This document shows positions 34,401-43,702 of a DNA stretch of 64,000 nt, one piece after another. The translations under genes were made by a program, and so were the position numbers. The notes under the pieces are model-generated. The model was not told where the DNA came from and ran no database searches. It saw only the letters and a program-made list of their open reading frames with translations. The stretch is taken from assembly GCF_900115705.1 (NCBI RefSeq), contig NZ_FOXL01000003.1, forward strand, positions 434,001 to 498,000, read 5' to 3'. This stretch comes from Frateuria terrea (GTDB lineage Bacteria > Pseudomonadota > Gammaproteobacteria > Xanthomonadales > Rhodanobacteraceae). The first letter of the stretch is position 1; each line of letters starts with the position of its first letter.

Positions 34401-35462
34401 ATGAGCGTCCGCCCTGCCCGCCCCGCTACGCCGTTGCCGGACTTCTGCCGGCTGCCGGCGGTCGCCGCGTTGTTCGCGGTGGGCGCGCTCACCGTCACGC
34501 TGATGTGGCTGGCACCGGACAATCCGCGCGGCTGGCGCGGCTACAGCGTGGGCATGTTGTTCGTTTCCTGGCTTTCGGTGCTGGTGGCGTTGGCGTTGTG
34601 CTACGCGCGGCCATGGCTGCAGCGGCTCGGCGGCTGGATGCCGTATGCCGGCGTGTGGCTGCTGATCGAACTGGTCGTCGCCCTCGCCAGCGCAGTGGCG
34701 CGCTGGATGGATCTGGCCCTGCAACTGGACCTGGTGCACACCACGCCGATGGCCTTCGTGCGCGACAACCTGCTGATCGCGGCGCTGCTTGGCGCCGCGA
34801 TGCTGCGTTACTTCTACGTGCTGGCGCAGTGGCAGGCGCGGCTGGCGGCGGTGGCGCACGCGCAGGTCGACGCGTTGCAGGCCCGCATCCGCCCGCATTT
34901 CCTGTTCAACAGCATGAACACGGTGGCGGCGCTGGTGCGCGTCGACCCGGCGGCGGCCGAACGCACCATCGAGGATCTGTGCGAACTGTTCCGCGCGGCG
35001 CTGGGTCAATCGCAGATGAGCCAAGCGGGCGGCCGTGACGGCACGCTGGCCGACGAGCTTGAGCTCATCGAGCGCTACCTGGCGATCGAGCAGCTGCGCC
35101 TGGGCGAGCGCCTGCGCATCCGGCGCGAGCTCGAGGGCCTGCCGGCGGACTACCCGCTGCCGCGGCTGCTGCTGCAGCCGCTGGTGGAGAACGCCGTGCG
35201 CCACGGCATCCAGCCGCTGCGCGAGGGCGGCGAGATCGTGCTGCGCGGCGTAGTCGATGGACGCGCGCTGACCATCGACATCAGCAATCCGCTGCCGCCC
35301 ATGCCGTCGACGCCGGGACACGGCCATGGACTGACCAACGTGCGCCAGCGCGTGGCCTATCGCTATGGCGCACGCGCCGTGGTCGACGCCGGACCGCGGG
35401 ATGGCCGCTTTCTGGTCCGCCTGCGCCTGCCACTCGATCCCCCGCCTGCGGAGCAGCCCTGA
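34401..35462 (+). CDS. algZ: LytS/AlgZ-type sensor histidine kinase
   Basis: 353 residues. Four to five membrane helices (about 17-145) are followed by a His_kinase domain with phosphoacceptor His166 in RIRPHFLFNSMN, then an ATPase domain with QPLVENAVRHGIQP (N box) and GHGHGLTNVRQRV (G box). It lacks the usual HisKA dimer domain, as expected for this class. The stop overlaps the ATG of the response regulator by one base. The algZ-algR-hemC order matches Pseudomonas aeruginosa, where the pair controls alginate, twitching and more. Confidence 0.88.
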   Translation: MSVRPARPATPLPDFCRLPAVAALFAVGALTVTLMWLAPDNPRGWRGYSVGMLFVSWLSVLVALALCYARPWLQRLGGWMPYAGVWLLIELVVALASAVARWMDLALQLDLVHTTPMAFVRDNLLIAALLGAAMLRYFYVLAQWQARLAAVAHAQVDALQARIRPHFLFNSMNTVAALVRVDPAAAERTIEDLCELFRAALGQSQMSQAGGRDGTLADELELIERYLAIEQLRLGERLRIRRELEGLPADYPLPRLLLQPLVENAVRHGIQPLREGGEIVLRGVVDGRALTIDISNPLPPMPSTPGHGHGLTNVRQRVAYRYGARAVVDAGPRDGRFLVRLRLPLDPPPAEQP

Positions 35463-36166
35463 TGCGCGTGCTGATCGTCGACGACGAACCGCTGGCCCGC
35501 GCCCGTCTGGCCGCCCTGCTGGGCGAATGCGAGGGCGTGGCGGTGACCGGCAGCGTGGCCGACGGCGAGGCCGCGCTGGCAGCGATCGGCGAGCTGCAGC
35601 CGGACCTGTTGCTGCTGGACATCAACATGCCCGGCCTCGACGGCGCCGCGCTGGCTGCGCGGCTGGCCGGGCCCGGGCGGCCGCAGGTGATCTTCTGCAC
35701 CGCCTACGAAAACCACGCACTCACGGCCTTCGAGCTGGGTGCGGTGGACTATCTGCTCAAGCCGGTGCGCCCGGAGCGCCTGCGCGAAGCCCTGCAGCGG
35801 GCCCGCCAGCGCCTGGCCGCGGCGCCCGCCGAGCCGGTCGGCTACCTGCGCGGACGGCTGCGCGGCGAGCAGGTGCGCATCGCGCTGACCGAAGTGGTCT
35901 GCCTGCTGGCCGAGGAGAAGTACGTGGTGGTACACCACGCCGGCGGCGAGCTGCTGGTGGAGGAATCGCTGCGCCAGCTGGAGGAGGCCTATCCGACCCA
36001 GCTGGTGCGCCTGCACCGCAACTGCCTGGTGCCGGCACCGCGCCTGCTGGGCCTGAAGACGCTCGCCGACGGCCGCGTGCTGGCACGCCTGGCCGGCACT
36101 GGATTCAGCCCCGAAGTGAGCCGGCGCAACCTGCCGGCGCTGCGCAAGCTGCTGCGCACCGGCTGA
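35462..36166 (+). CDS. algR: LytTR-family response regulator, AlgR-like
   Basis: 234 residues. The receiver domain (1-115) has acidic residues in LIVDDEP, the phosphorylation site Asp53 in [13 protein letters not shown], and [24 protein letters not shown] in parts (FCTAYENHA and DYLLKP). The LytTR DNA-binding domain (about 130-234) has [20 protein letters not shown] and [12 protein letters not shown]. Translationally coupled to the kinase. Likely AlgR orthologue by sequence style and by its place before hemC. Confidence 0.9.
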   Translation: MRVLIVDDEPLARARLAALLGECEGVAVTGSVADGEAALAAIGELQPDLLLLDINMPGLDGAALAARLAGPGRPQVIFCTAYENHALTAFELGAVDYLLKPVRPERLREALQRARQRLAAAPAEPVGYLRGRLRGEQVRIALTEVVCLLAEEKYVVVHHAGGELLVEESLRQLEEAYPTQLVRLHRNCLVPAPRLLGLKTLADGRVLARLAGTGFSPEVSRRNLPALRKLLRTG

Positions 36167-36236
36167 GGCGCCACGCCGCACGCGCGCCGGCGCGATTGCG
36201 GCGACAATGGCCGGCCTGCAACACGCTGGAGTTCCC

Positions 36237-37151
36237 ATGCCGCCGTCCATCCTGCGCATCGCCACCCGCAAGAGCGCGCTCGCGCTGTGGCAGGCCGAGC
36301 ACGTCGCCGCGCGCCTGCGTGCGGTGCACCCGGGCCTGCATGTCGAACTGGTGCCGATGACCACCCGCGGCGACGAGATCGCCGACCGTCCGCTGGCCAC
36401 CATCGGCGGCAAGGGGCTGTTCCTCAAGGAGCTGGAGGTGGCGATGCTGGAGGGCCGCGCGGACCTCGCGGTGCATTCGCTCAAGGACGTGCCGGCCGAG
36501 CTGGAGCCCGGCTTCGTGCTGCCGGCGATGCTGCCGCGCGCGGATGCCGCCGACGCCTTCGTCAGCAACGACCACGCCACGCTGGATGCGCTGCCCGAGG
36601 GCGCGCGCGTGGGCACCTCCTCGCTGCGCCGGCAGTCGCAGCTGCGCGCCGCGCGGCCGGATCTGGAGCTGCTCGACCTGCGCGGCAACGTCAATACTCG
36701 GCTGGCCAAGCTCGACGCCGGCGACTACGAGGCCATCGTGCTGGCCTGCGCCGGACTGGAACGACTGGGTCTGGCCGAGCGGATCCGCCAGCGGCTGGCC
36801 GCGCCGGAATGGCTACCCGCGCCGGGACAGGCGGCGATCGCGATCGAGGCGCGCGCGGACCAGCCGGCGGTGCTTGCGCTGCTGGCGGCGCTGGACGATC
36901 CCGACACACGGGTCACGGTGGGCGCCGAGCGTGCGATGAACCACGCGCTGGGCGGCAGTTGCACGGTGCCGGTGGCGGCCTGGTGCGTGCTGACCGAACG
37001 CAGCCTGCACCTGCGCGGGCTGGTCGGCGATGCGGCGAGCGGGCGGCTGGTACGGGCGGAGGCGAGTGGCCCGGTCGACCAGCCCGAGATGCTCGGCCGG
37101 GCGGTGGCCGATGCGCTGCTGGTGCAGGGTGCGAGCCAGATGCTGGGCTGA
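36237..37151 (+). CDS. hemC: Hydroxymethylbilane synthase (porphobilinogen deaminase)
   Basis: Condenses four porphobilinogen molecules to hydroxymethylbilane in haem and sirohaem synthesis. 304 residues. The dipyrromethane cofactor cysteine is Cys242 in [10 protein letters not shown], the same number as in E. coli HemC. Other marks are [14 protein letters not shown], the flexible [12 protein letters not shown] and VHSLKDVP, and [10 protein letters not shown] with cofactor-binding arginines. ATG 36237 follows a GGAG site; an earlier in-frame ATG at 36207 is less likely. No hemD follows here, unlike in Pseudomonas. Confidence 0.96.
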   Translation: MPPSILRIATRKSALALWQAEHVAARLRAVHPGLHVELVPMTTRGDEIADRPLATIGGKGLFLKELEVAMLEGRADLAVHSLKDVPAELEPGFVLPAMLPRADAADAFVSNDHATLDALPEGARVGTSSLRRQSQLRAARPDLELLDLRGNVNTRLAKLDAGDYEAIVLACAGLERLGLAERIRQRLAAPEWLPAPGQAAIAIEARADQPAVLALLAALDDPDTRVTVGAERAMNHALGGSCTVPVAAWCVLTERSLHLRGLVGDAASGRLVRAEASGPVDQPEMLGRAVADALLVQGASQMLG

Positions 37152-37258
37152 ACTGCGCTGCTCCTTTTTCTCTCCGGGGAAGAAGGCCGGGATATCGCAA
37201 CGTAGCCTTGTGCTGTTGCTGGTTCAACGCGAGGGCGATGACCCCTCGGCCCAACCCC

Positions 37259-37273
37259 CTCCCCAGCGGGGAG
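37259..37273. repeat. REP-like hairpin after hemC
   Basis: CTCCCC (37259-37264) and GGGGAG (37268-37273) around AGC, preceded by the CCCAACC stretch found at other copies. It lies between the convergent ends of hemC and the DUF481 gene. Confidence 0.5.
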
Positions 37274-37303
37274 AGGTAGCCTGTTCCGGCGAGTCCCAAA
37301 ACC

Positions 37304-38125
37304 TCAGAAGTTGTAGACCAGATTGGTGGTCGTCAGCGTGTCGGTGCTCTGCGTGCCCGGCTGCGTGTCGGAGTTGTAGCGCACCTGGAAGCCGAGCTTG
37401 AGCGCCATCTTCTTGGTCATGCTGACCGACAGGCCGGCGTCGTTCTGGTAGTACTTGTTCTTCGAGCCGGCTTCGACCAGCAGCGTGTCTTCGAAGGCGG
37501 TGTTGTCGGTCAGGCGGTACTTGAAGTTGATCAGGCCGCGACCGACCACCTCGCTCTCGGTTGGCCGGCGGACCTCGACCGTTTCCCCGTTCACCAGCAG
37601 CGTGGTGTTGGCCGGACGGTAGCGCTTGTAACCGGGACCGATTTCGAAGGAGAGCTCGGTGCGTTCGTTCTTCAGTGCGATGTACCCATAGCCGAGCGAG
37701 ACGATGCCCTGCCACAGGTTGGCGCCGAAATCGTCATGCTCGTAGCGGCCGGCGCCGACGATGTAGCTGCGCGGATCGAGCTTGTAGCCGACCGAGGCGC
37801 CGGCGTCGTAGCGGTTGGCGGTGGTGCTGAAGCGGTCGACCGTCTGGCCGGTATTGGCATCCACGACGGAAACCTCGCCCTTGGAGCGCATGCCGTTCAG
37901 GAAGAAATTGTTCTTCCAGTACTCGTTCTCCTGGTTCAGGCCGAGCTTGGCGTTGACGTTCTCGGTGCGCGAGTTGCCGCGCGCCGAGGCAAAACCGAAC
38001 TCGCCCGAGCCGGTCCAGCCGCCGTTGTCGGTAGCGGAGTTGCCGGTCGACGCGCCGGCGTCCTGCGCCTGCGCCACGCCGGCAAAGGCCAGCAGGCACG
38101 CGGCAGCGATCAGGGTTTTGTTCAT
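37304..38125 (-). CDS. DUF481 outer-membrane protein
   Basis: 273 residues. The signal peptide (1-21) ends VAQAQD. The DUF481 barrel shows as GEFGFASARGNSRTENVNAKLGLN, AGASVGYKLDPRSYIVGAGRYEHDDF, and SFEIGPGYKRYR (cited in parts). It ends in the barrel terminus TTNLVYNF. These proteins are abundant Xanthomonadales outer-membrane proteins, sometimes salt-induced; the exact role is not known. ATG 38125 is preferred over 38137 because it starts directly at a classical signal peptide (MNKTLIAAACLL). Single gene. Confidence 0.85.
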   Translation of the reverse strand: MNKTLIAAACLLAFAGVAQAQDAGASTGNSATDNGGWTGSGEFGFASARGNSRTENVNAKLGLNQENEYWKNNFFLNGMRSKGEVSVVDANTGQTVDRFSTTANRYDAGASVGYKLDPRSYIVGAGRYEHDDFGANLWQGIVSLGYGYIALKNERTELSFEIGPGYKRYRPANTTLLVNGETVEVRRPTESEVVGRGLINFKYRLTDNTAFEDTLLVEAGSKNKYYQNDAGLSVSMTKKMALKLGFQVRYNSDTQPGTQSTDTLTTTNLVYNF

Positions 38126-38213
38126 CAGGCAATCCATGGATGGGGGGTGGTCAGGAAGGCCGCCACCTTAATGCGGCGGATTGAACTCGCAGTGAACACG
38201 ACCGGGCGGGCGC

Positions 38214-39137
38214 CTAGCCGCCCGGGCTTGCCGGGTGGTCGGCTCGGCATAGCCGCGCAAGCGCAGCCTCATAGGCGCGCTGCTCGATGGTGCGGCCGAG
38301 CAGGCAACTGACCGCCGCCAGTGCCACCAGCGCCACGCCGGCCTCGGACAGGTCCACCACCAAAAGCGCCAGGCTGGGCACCGCGTAGGTGAGCAACGCT
38401 GCGATGAATCGCGCGGTGCGGCCGCGCACGCGATGGCCGGGCGCCCACCCCTCCGGCGGGTTGAGCGCCTGCCAGCGCAGGCCTTCGATCAGGCCCAGCA
38501 GGAGTGCCAGCGCCAGCAGCACCATGATCCAGGGGCGCGAGCCGGCCGCATGCACGGCGCCATCCTGCGCGACCAGGCAAAGCCACAGCCATAGCCCGCC
38601 GGCATACCAAGCGGCCACTACCCGGCTCACCGGCAGCTGTGCCGAGCGGCGCAACACGCCCTCGGGCAGGCGCCGGCGGTAGCTGTGCACCGTGTAGACC
38701 AGGCTGGCGGCGCTGCACAGCGCCAACGCAGCGCCAGCGACGCGGGTCGCCCAGAACGCATTGTCGCCACGCACCAGCCCGCCCACCGCCATCATCGGCA
38801 GGTAGGCCGCCAGCGCCAGCAGCGCCTCGCGCGTGGGCCGGATGCGTCGGGCAGGGAACCAGCCATGCCAGTCGGACAGGCCCGGCAAGTGCAGGCAGGC
38901 GGCCAGCAGTCCGGTGCTGACGAATACCGCGCCCACGGCCAGCGGTACCAGCGCCTCGCTGCGGCCGCCGCGGTAGATGCCCAGCGCCAGCGCCAGTCCC
39001 AGCAACATCCACAGGCCGTAGCCGGACAGCGCCAGCATGCGCAGCAGTGCGGCCGGATAGGCCGGAGGCAGCGGATAGGCCCGCTCGCCCGACGCGGCGG
39101 TCGGGACGCAGGCCTGCATGTCGCTGGATGGATGCAT
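38214..39137 (-). CDS. Polytopic membrane protein, uncharacterised
   Basis: 307 residues with eight or nine predicted membrane helices, starting near residue 30 (LLRMLALSGYGLWMLLGLALALGIY) and ending about residue 290. It has short basic loops such as HSYRRRLPEGVLRR and GHRVRGRTARF. No cofactor or transport motif is recognised. ATG 39137 was chosen; ATG 39119 is an alternative. It diverges from the WYL regulator across about 125 bases, which makes it a candidate target of that regulator. Confidence 0.65.
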   Translation of the reverse strand: MHPSSDMQACVPTAASGERAYPLPPAYPAALLRMLALSGYGLWMLLGLALALGIYRGGRSEALVPLAVGAVFVSTGLLAACLHLPGLSDWHGWFPARRIRPTREALLALAAYLPMMAVGGLVRGDNAFWATRVAGAALALCSAASLVYTVHSYRRRLPEGVLRRSAQLPVSRVVAAWYAGGLWLWLCLVAQDGAVHAAGSRPWIMVLLALALLLGLIEGLRWQALNPPEGWAPGHRVRGRTARFIAALLTYAVPSLALLVVDLSEAGVALVALAAVSCLLGRTIEQRAYEAALARLCRADHPASPGG

Positions 39138-39264
39138 CACATCGAAAAGGCTCGGCGGTTGGGGAAGAACCGCGACCCGACGCACGCGCCGGGCCGTGCA
39201 GCGGACTTGCGGCCGCCGCGGGCCGTACCCATGCTACACAAAGCTCCCATCCCTGCGGTATGCC

Positions 39265-40236
39265 ATGGATCGCTACGAACGCATTCTGACCCTGCACCGA
39301 GTTCTCAAATCGGCACACTACCCGGTCCCGCTGGCGCGGCTGATGGATGAGCTGGAATGCTCGCGGGCCACGCTGTACCGCGACATCGCCTTCCTGCGCG
39401 ATGGCCTGGGCGCACCGATCGAAAGCGCCGCCAGCGACCAGGCGGCATTCCGGTACGAAGTGGGCGAGGGCGAGCGCTTCGAGCTGCCGGGCCTGTGGCT
39501 GACCTCCGACGAACTGGCCGCGCTGCTGGCGTTGAATGAACTGATCGGCCGCTCCGGCCCCGGCGTGCTCGCCGGTGCGCTGGCACCGTTCAAGGCCCGC
39601 ATCGAGCGGCTGCTCACCGGCCAGGACAAGGAAAAGTCGCTGCCGATCGAGCGCATCCGGGTGATTCCGTGGGGCGAGCGCAAGCTCGACCAGCAGGTGT
39701 TCCGCGTGGTGGCCGGCGCCGTGCTCGAGCGCAGCCGCCTGCGCTTTTCCTACCGCGCGCGCACCACCGATTCGGACAGCAAGCGCACCGTTTCGCCGCA
39801 GCGCCTGACCCATTACCGAGACAACTGGTACCTGGACGTGTGGGATCACGACCGCGAGGCGCTGCGCAGCTTTGCGGTGGATCGCATCCGTGACGCGCAT
39901 GCCCTGGACGAGCCGGCCATCGACGTGCCCGAGACGGACCTCAACGAGTGGCTCGCCTCCAGCTACGGCATCTTCGCCGGCAAGCCCAAGGCCTGGGCGA
40001 CGATCCGCTTCTCCGCCCACGCCGCGCGCTGGGTCGCCGACGAGCACTGGCACTCGCAGCAGAAGGGCGACTGGCTGCCGGACGGACGCTACGAACTGAA
40101 GGTGCCGTATTCGAAATCACGCGAGCTGCTGATGGACGTGCTCAAGTACGGCCCGGATGCCGAAGTGGTGGCGCCGCTGCCGCTGCGCGAGGAAATGAAA
40201 AGCCTGCTGCACATGGCGCTGGGCGGCTACCAGTAG
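39265..40236 (+). CDS. WYL-domain transcriptional regulator
   Basis: 323 residues. An N-terminal winged HTH of the HTH_11 type (1-60; LMDELECSRATLYRDIAFLRDGLGAPIE in parts) is followed by a WYL domain (about 145-225; RLTHYRDNWYLDVWDHDREALRSF) with the characteristic WYL triplet, and a C-terminal WCX extension (about 240-320). WYL regulators sense nucleotides or nucleic acid and control DNA repair or defence genes. The ATG at 39265 gives MDRYERILTLHRVL, the usual start. Its own target is not evident; the nearest candidate is the divergent membrane protein. Confidence 0.9.
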   Translation: MDRYERILTLHRVLKSAHYPVPLARLMDELECSRATLYRDIAFLRDGLGAPIESAASDQAAFRYEVGEGERFELPGLWLTSDELAALLALNELIGRSGPGVLAGALAPFKARIERLLTGQDKEKSLPIERIRVIPWGERKLDQQVFRVVAGAVLERSRLRFSYRARTTDSDSKRTVSPQRLTHYRDNWYLDVWDHDREALRSFAVDRIRDAHALDEPAIDVPETDLNEWLASSYGIFAGKPKAWATIRFSAHAARWVADEHWHSQQKGDWLPDGRYELKVPYSKSRELLMDVLKYGPDAEVVAPLPLREEMKSLLHMALGGYQ

Positions 40237-40349
40237 AGTGGGGACCGGGAAAACGAGCAACGGAATGGCATTGCGCCTTGCCGTATCGGCAGACGTGCGG
40301 GTCCCGAAACGCAGTTCCCGTTGGCTTCGAAACCGCAGCTTCCCGCCCG

Positions 40350-42116
40350 CTACGGATGGAACGGCCAGAGCTGCGGGATCAACCACATGGAAAGGGCGCA
40401 GAACAGTGCGATGAGCGGGATGCCGACCTTCATGAAGTCGGTGAAGCGATAGCCGCCCGCGTAATAGACCATCGTATTGGTCGGATAACCCACCGGCGTG
40501 GCGAACGAGGTGGCCGCGGCAAAGGCCACCGCCACCACGAACGGCCGCGGATCGGCGTGCGCCGCGTGCGCGACGGTCACCGCGATGCTCACCATCAACA
40601 CCACCGACGGGTTGTGCCCCATGAGCTCGGTGAGCAGCGCGGTCAGCAGGTACACCATCAGCAGTGCGGCCAGCGGCCCGTGGTTGCCGACCAGCCCCAT
40701 TGCCCCCTGCACCACCACGGTGGACAGCCCGGTCTTCTCGATCGCCAGCCCCAGCGGCAGGATCGCGCCGAGCAGGATGATGATCTTCCAATCCATCCCC
40801 TCGTAGATGTCCTTGCGGCCGAAGCAGCCGGTCAGCGCCATCGCCGTGGCACCGCACAGTGCGGCGATCGGGATCGGCAGCCAGTGCAGCCCCGAGGCGA
40901 TCACCACCGCCGCCATGATCGCCGCTGCCACCCAGGCCTTGCGCATGCTGCCGCGGGCGTCATCGCGCTCCGACAACACGATGAAGGCGTCGTCCGTGCG
41001 CAGCTTCGGCATGCCGCCCTCGTCGACCAGCGCCAGCAGCACGTCGCCGACCGTCAGGTCGATATTGCTGAGCTTGTCGCGCAGCACCTGGCCGCGCCGA
41101 TGCACCGCAAGCACGGTGGCGCGGTAACGCCAGTCCAGGCCCAGTTCGGCCAGGCGCCGGCCCTCGGCCGGGCTGCCCGGCGCGACCATCAGCTCGGCCA
41201 GCACGCGGGGGTGATCGTCCTCGCGTGCATAGTGCTGCTCGGGCGCGTTGCGCAGACGCGCGCGGCGCTGGAAGTCCTCGATCTTTTCCCAGTCGCCGCG
41301 TACCAGCAGCACGTCGCCGAGCGCCAGCTGCTGTTCGCGTGGCGACCACATGCGCCGCTCGCCGCGCAGCAGTTCCAGGGGATAGACGCCGTACTTGTCG
41401 CCCAGCTGCGCATCGGCGATGCGCGTGCCCAGCAGCGGTGAGTCCTCGCCCACCACCAGCTCGGTGACGTACTTGCCGACCTCGCCACCCTCCGGCAGCG
41501 CCGCATCGATGTGCTTGGGCAGCAACCGGCGCCCGATCAGCATCAGGTAGGCCATGCCGGCCACCGCCAGCAGCGCGCCCATCTTGGTGAATTCGAACAC
41601 GCCGAACGGCGGCAGCCCGTGCTTCTGCGCCAGGCTGTCGGCGAGCAGGTTGGATGAGGTGCCGATCAGCGTGCACACGCCGCCCATCTGTGCCGCGTAG
41701 GCCATCGGCATCAGCACACGCGCCGGCGAGGTACCGGTGCGCTGGCATACGCGTAGCGCCAGCGGCAGGAAGGTCGCCACCAGTGCGATGTTCTTCACGA
41801 ACGCTCCCAGCGGGGCGATCGCCAGCATCATCGCCAGCGTCATCAACCATGGCTTGCGGATGCGCATCAGCAGGCGCGTGAGCGGCTCCAGCGCGCCGGA
41901 GCGCTCGATCCCCAGGCTGAGCGCGAACATCGCCGCCACCGTCACGGTGGCCTCGTTGCTGAAACCGGACAGGGCCTCCTCGGGCGTGACGATGTGCAGC
42001 ACCACCAGCGTGGCCAGCACCAGCAACGCGACCAGGTCGATGCGCACCTTCTCGCTGGCGAACAACGCCATGGCACCGACGATGATGGCTACCGTCGCCC
42101 ACGCCTGCCAGCTCAT
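40350..42116 (-). CDS. SLC13/DASS-family transporter with two TrkA-C (RCK_C) domains
   Basis: 588 residues: five or six helices, then a cytosolic insert with two RCK_C/TrkA_C domains (about 205-385; GTRIADAQLGDKYGVYPL and LALGDVLLVRGDW), then more helices. The ion-site loops show as TLIGTSSNLLADSL in the first half and ATPVGYPTNTMVYYAGGY in the second. This architecture is common among carriers for sulfate, dicarboxylates or other anions; substrate undetermined. ATG 42116 has GGAGTG six bases ahead, better than the GTG at 42134. Single gene. Confidence 0.88.
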   Translation of the reverse strand: MSWQAWATVAIIVGAMALFASEKVRIDLVALLVLATLVVLHIVTPEEALSGFSNEATVTVAAMFALSLGIERSGALEPLTRLLMRIRKPWLMTLAMMLAIAPLGAFVKNIALVATFLPLALRVCQRTGTSPARVLMPMAYAAQMGGVCTLIGTSSNLLADSLAQKHGLPPFGVFEFTKMGALLAVAGMAYLMLIGRRLLPKHIDAALPEGGEVGKYVTELVVGEDSPLLGTRIADAQLGDKYGVYPLELLRGERRMWSPREQQLALGDVLLVRGDWEKIEDFQRRARLRNAPEQHYAREDDHPRVLAELMVAPGSPAEGRRLAELGLDWRYRATVLAVHRRGQVLRDKLSNIDLTVGDVLLALVDEGGMPKLRTDDAFIVLSERDDARGSMRKAWVAAAIMAAVVIASGLHWLPIPIAALCGATAMALTGCFGRKDIYEGMDWKIIILLGAILPLGLAIEKTGLSTVVVQGAMGLVGNHGPLAALLMVYLLTALLTELMGHNPSVVLMVSIAVTVAHAAHADPRPFVVAVAFAAATSFATPVGYPTNTMVYYAGGYRFTDFMKVGIPLIALFCALSMWLIPQLWPFHP

Positions 42117-42330
42117 GCGCACACTCCGCGACACAAAGGACAGCCCGACGGCGTGCGGGGCGGGATGTTCAGGCGGGTTTCGGCTGGCATGGTTTCCTTA
42201 CGGCTGCCTCGTCAATGGCGCGGACGCCGACGGGCCATCATAACGGCCGTGGCCGCTGGTCGCCGGAATCAGACTTCACCACAGGACCGCGCTAACGTAT
42301 CGTGAGGGCCCGCCATCGCAGGCCGATCGC

Positions 42331-43230
42331 ATGAGCCACCCCGCCCCGGCTGCGGATGTGCCGCGCCAACCGACCGTCGCCCTGGCGCTGGGCGCGGGTG
42401 GGGCGAAAGGGCTGGCGCACATCGGCGTGATCGAAGAGCTCGAGCATCAGGGCTATGCCATCAGCGCCATCGCGGGCGCGTCGATGGGCGCGCTGATCGG
42501 CGGCGTCTATGCCATGGGAAAGCTGGAGGTCTATCGCGACTGGGTCTGCAAGCTGGCGCGCTTCGACGTGTTGCGGCTGGTCGACTGGACCTTCCGCGGC
42601 GGCCTGATCAAGGGCGAGAAGATCATCGAGACCTTGCGCGCACTGATCGGCGACGCGCGCATCGAGGAGCTCCCGCTGGCCTACACCGCGGTCGCCACCG
42701 ACATCGACCGCGAACGCGAAGTGTGGTTGACCCGCGGCCAGCTGTTCGATGCGATCCGTGCCTCGATCGCCATCCCCACCGTGTTCCGGCCGCATACGAT
42801 CGACGGGCGCCGGCTGGTCGATGGCGCGCTGCTCAACCCGGTACCGGTGACGCCGTTGATCCGCGAGCGGGCGGATTTCCTGTTCGCGATCAGCCTGGAC
42901 GGGCCGACCGAGCGCCTCAGCCCCAAGCAGGATGCCGAGGCCAGCCCGTCGTCCCCGCCGGGCTGGCTGGGGCGGTTGTTCGGGCATGGCGAGGACCGGT
43001 CGCCGCACGTCCACGAACCCGGCGCGCTGGCGCTGCTGACCCAGGCGATGGACCTGATGCAGTCCAATCTCTCGCGGCTGCGCCTTGCTGCCTACGAGCC
43101 CGACCTGCTGATCGAGATTCCGCGCGATGCCGCGGCGACCTACGAGTTCTATCGTGCGCGTGAGCTGATCGAGCTGGGCCGCACGCGCACACGCGAAGCT
43201 TTGGAGCGGCTCGACGCCAAGCGCGACTAG
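42331..43230 (+). CDS. Patatin-like phospholipase (RssA/YchK type)
   Basis: 299 residues. The oxyanion loop GAGGAKG is at 21-27, the nucleophile Ser51 in GASMG, and the catalytic aspartate Asp164 in RLVDGALLNPVPV, the complete patatin dyad. After residue 190 there is a low-complexity linker (SPKQDAEASPSSPPG) and a helical C-terminus, LTQAMDLMQSNLSRLRLA. Lacks a signal peptide or barrel domain, so it is a cytosolic RssA-type protein rather than a secreted toxin. Single gene diverging from the SLC13 carrier. Confidence 0.9.
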   Translation: MSHPAPAADVPRQPTVALALGAGGAKGLAHIGVIEELEHQGYAISAIAGASMGALIGGVYAMGKLEVYRDWVCKLARFDVLRLVDWTFRGGLIKGEKIIETLRALIGDARIEELPLAYTAVATDIDREREVWLTRGQLFDAIRASIAIPTVFRPHTIDGRRLVDGALLNPVPVTPLIRERADFLFAISLDGPTERLSPKQDAEASPSSPPGWLGRLFGHGEDRSPHVHEPGALALLTQAMDLMQSNLSRLRLAAYEPDLLIEIPRDAAATYEFYRARELIELGRTRTREALERLDAKRD

Positions 43231-43242
43231 GCGGGTGCGCGA

Positions 43243-43611
43243 TCAATGCGGACAGTGTACCGCCAGGTAGCCTTCCAGGTAGGCCTTCAGTGCCACCGCG
43301 TTGTTGTGTTCCTCGTCGCGAGCGCCGAACAGCAGCGTGACATGGCCGCGCCGGGCCTTTTCGGCCAGTGCCTGCCAGCTCTCCGGGACGGCATCGAGCT
43401 CGCCTGCGTAGCGATGGCGAAAGCCCTCCCAGCGCGTGGGTTCGTGGCCGAACCACTGGCGCAATTCGCGCGAGGGGCCGACGTCCTTCACCCACAGGTC
43501 CAACGCGGCAGCGTCCTTCTTCAGGCCGCGCGGCCACAGGCGATCGACCAGCACACGGTAGCCATCCTTCGATGACGGCGGGTCGTAGACGCGTTTGACG
43601 GCCAGGCTCAT
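43243..43611 (-). CDS. DUF488 family protein
   Basis: 122 residues, starting MSLAVKRVYDPPSSKDGYRVLVDRLWPRGL (cited for VDRLWPRG, the family signature) and containing RELRQWFGHEPTRW and VTLLFGARDEEHNNA. DUF488 proteins are small and widespread, with no settled function; annotations as MarR-like come from automated transfer. ATG 43611 gives the standard start. Only 12 bases separate its end from the convergent patatin gene. Confidence 0.88.
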   Translation of the reverse strand: MSLAVKRVYDPPSSKDGYRVLVDRLWPRGLKKDAAALDLWVKDVGPSRELRQWFGHEPTRWEGFRHRYAGELDAVPESWQALAEKARRGHVTLLFGARDEEHNNAVALKAYLEGYLAVHCPH

Positions 43612-43702
43612 GGCGTCCCGCTCGAAGGAACCACGCCCAAGCTTACCCCCGCCGGGTGAACACATCGTAGGGCGGATTCCGGCCCACCACGGGGTCGCCG
43701 AC

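Noticed and set aside
37152..37303. hemD start after hemC
   Set aside because: No uroporphyrinogen synthase-like frame. The space holds only the repeat element and the end of the convergent DUF481 gene.
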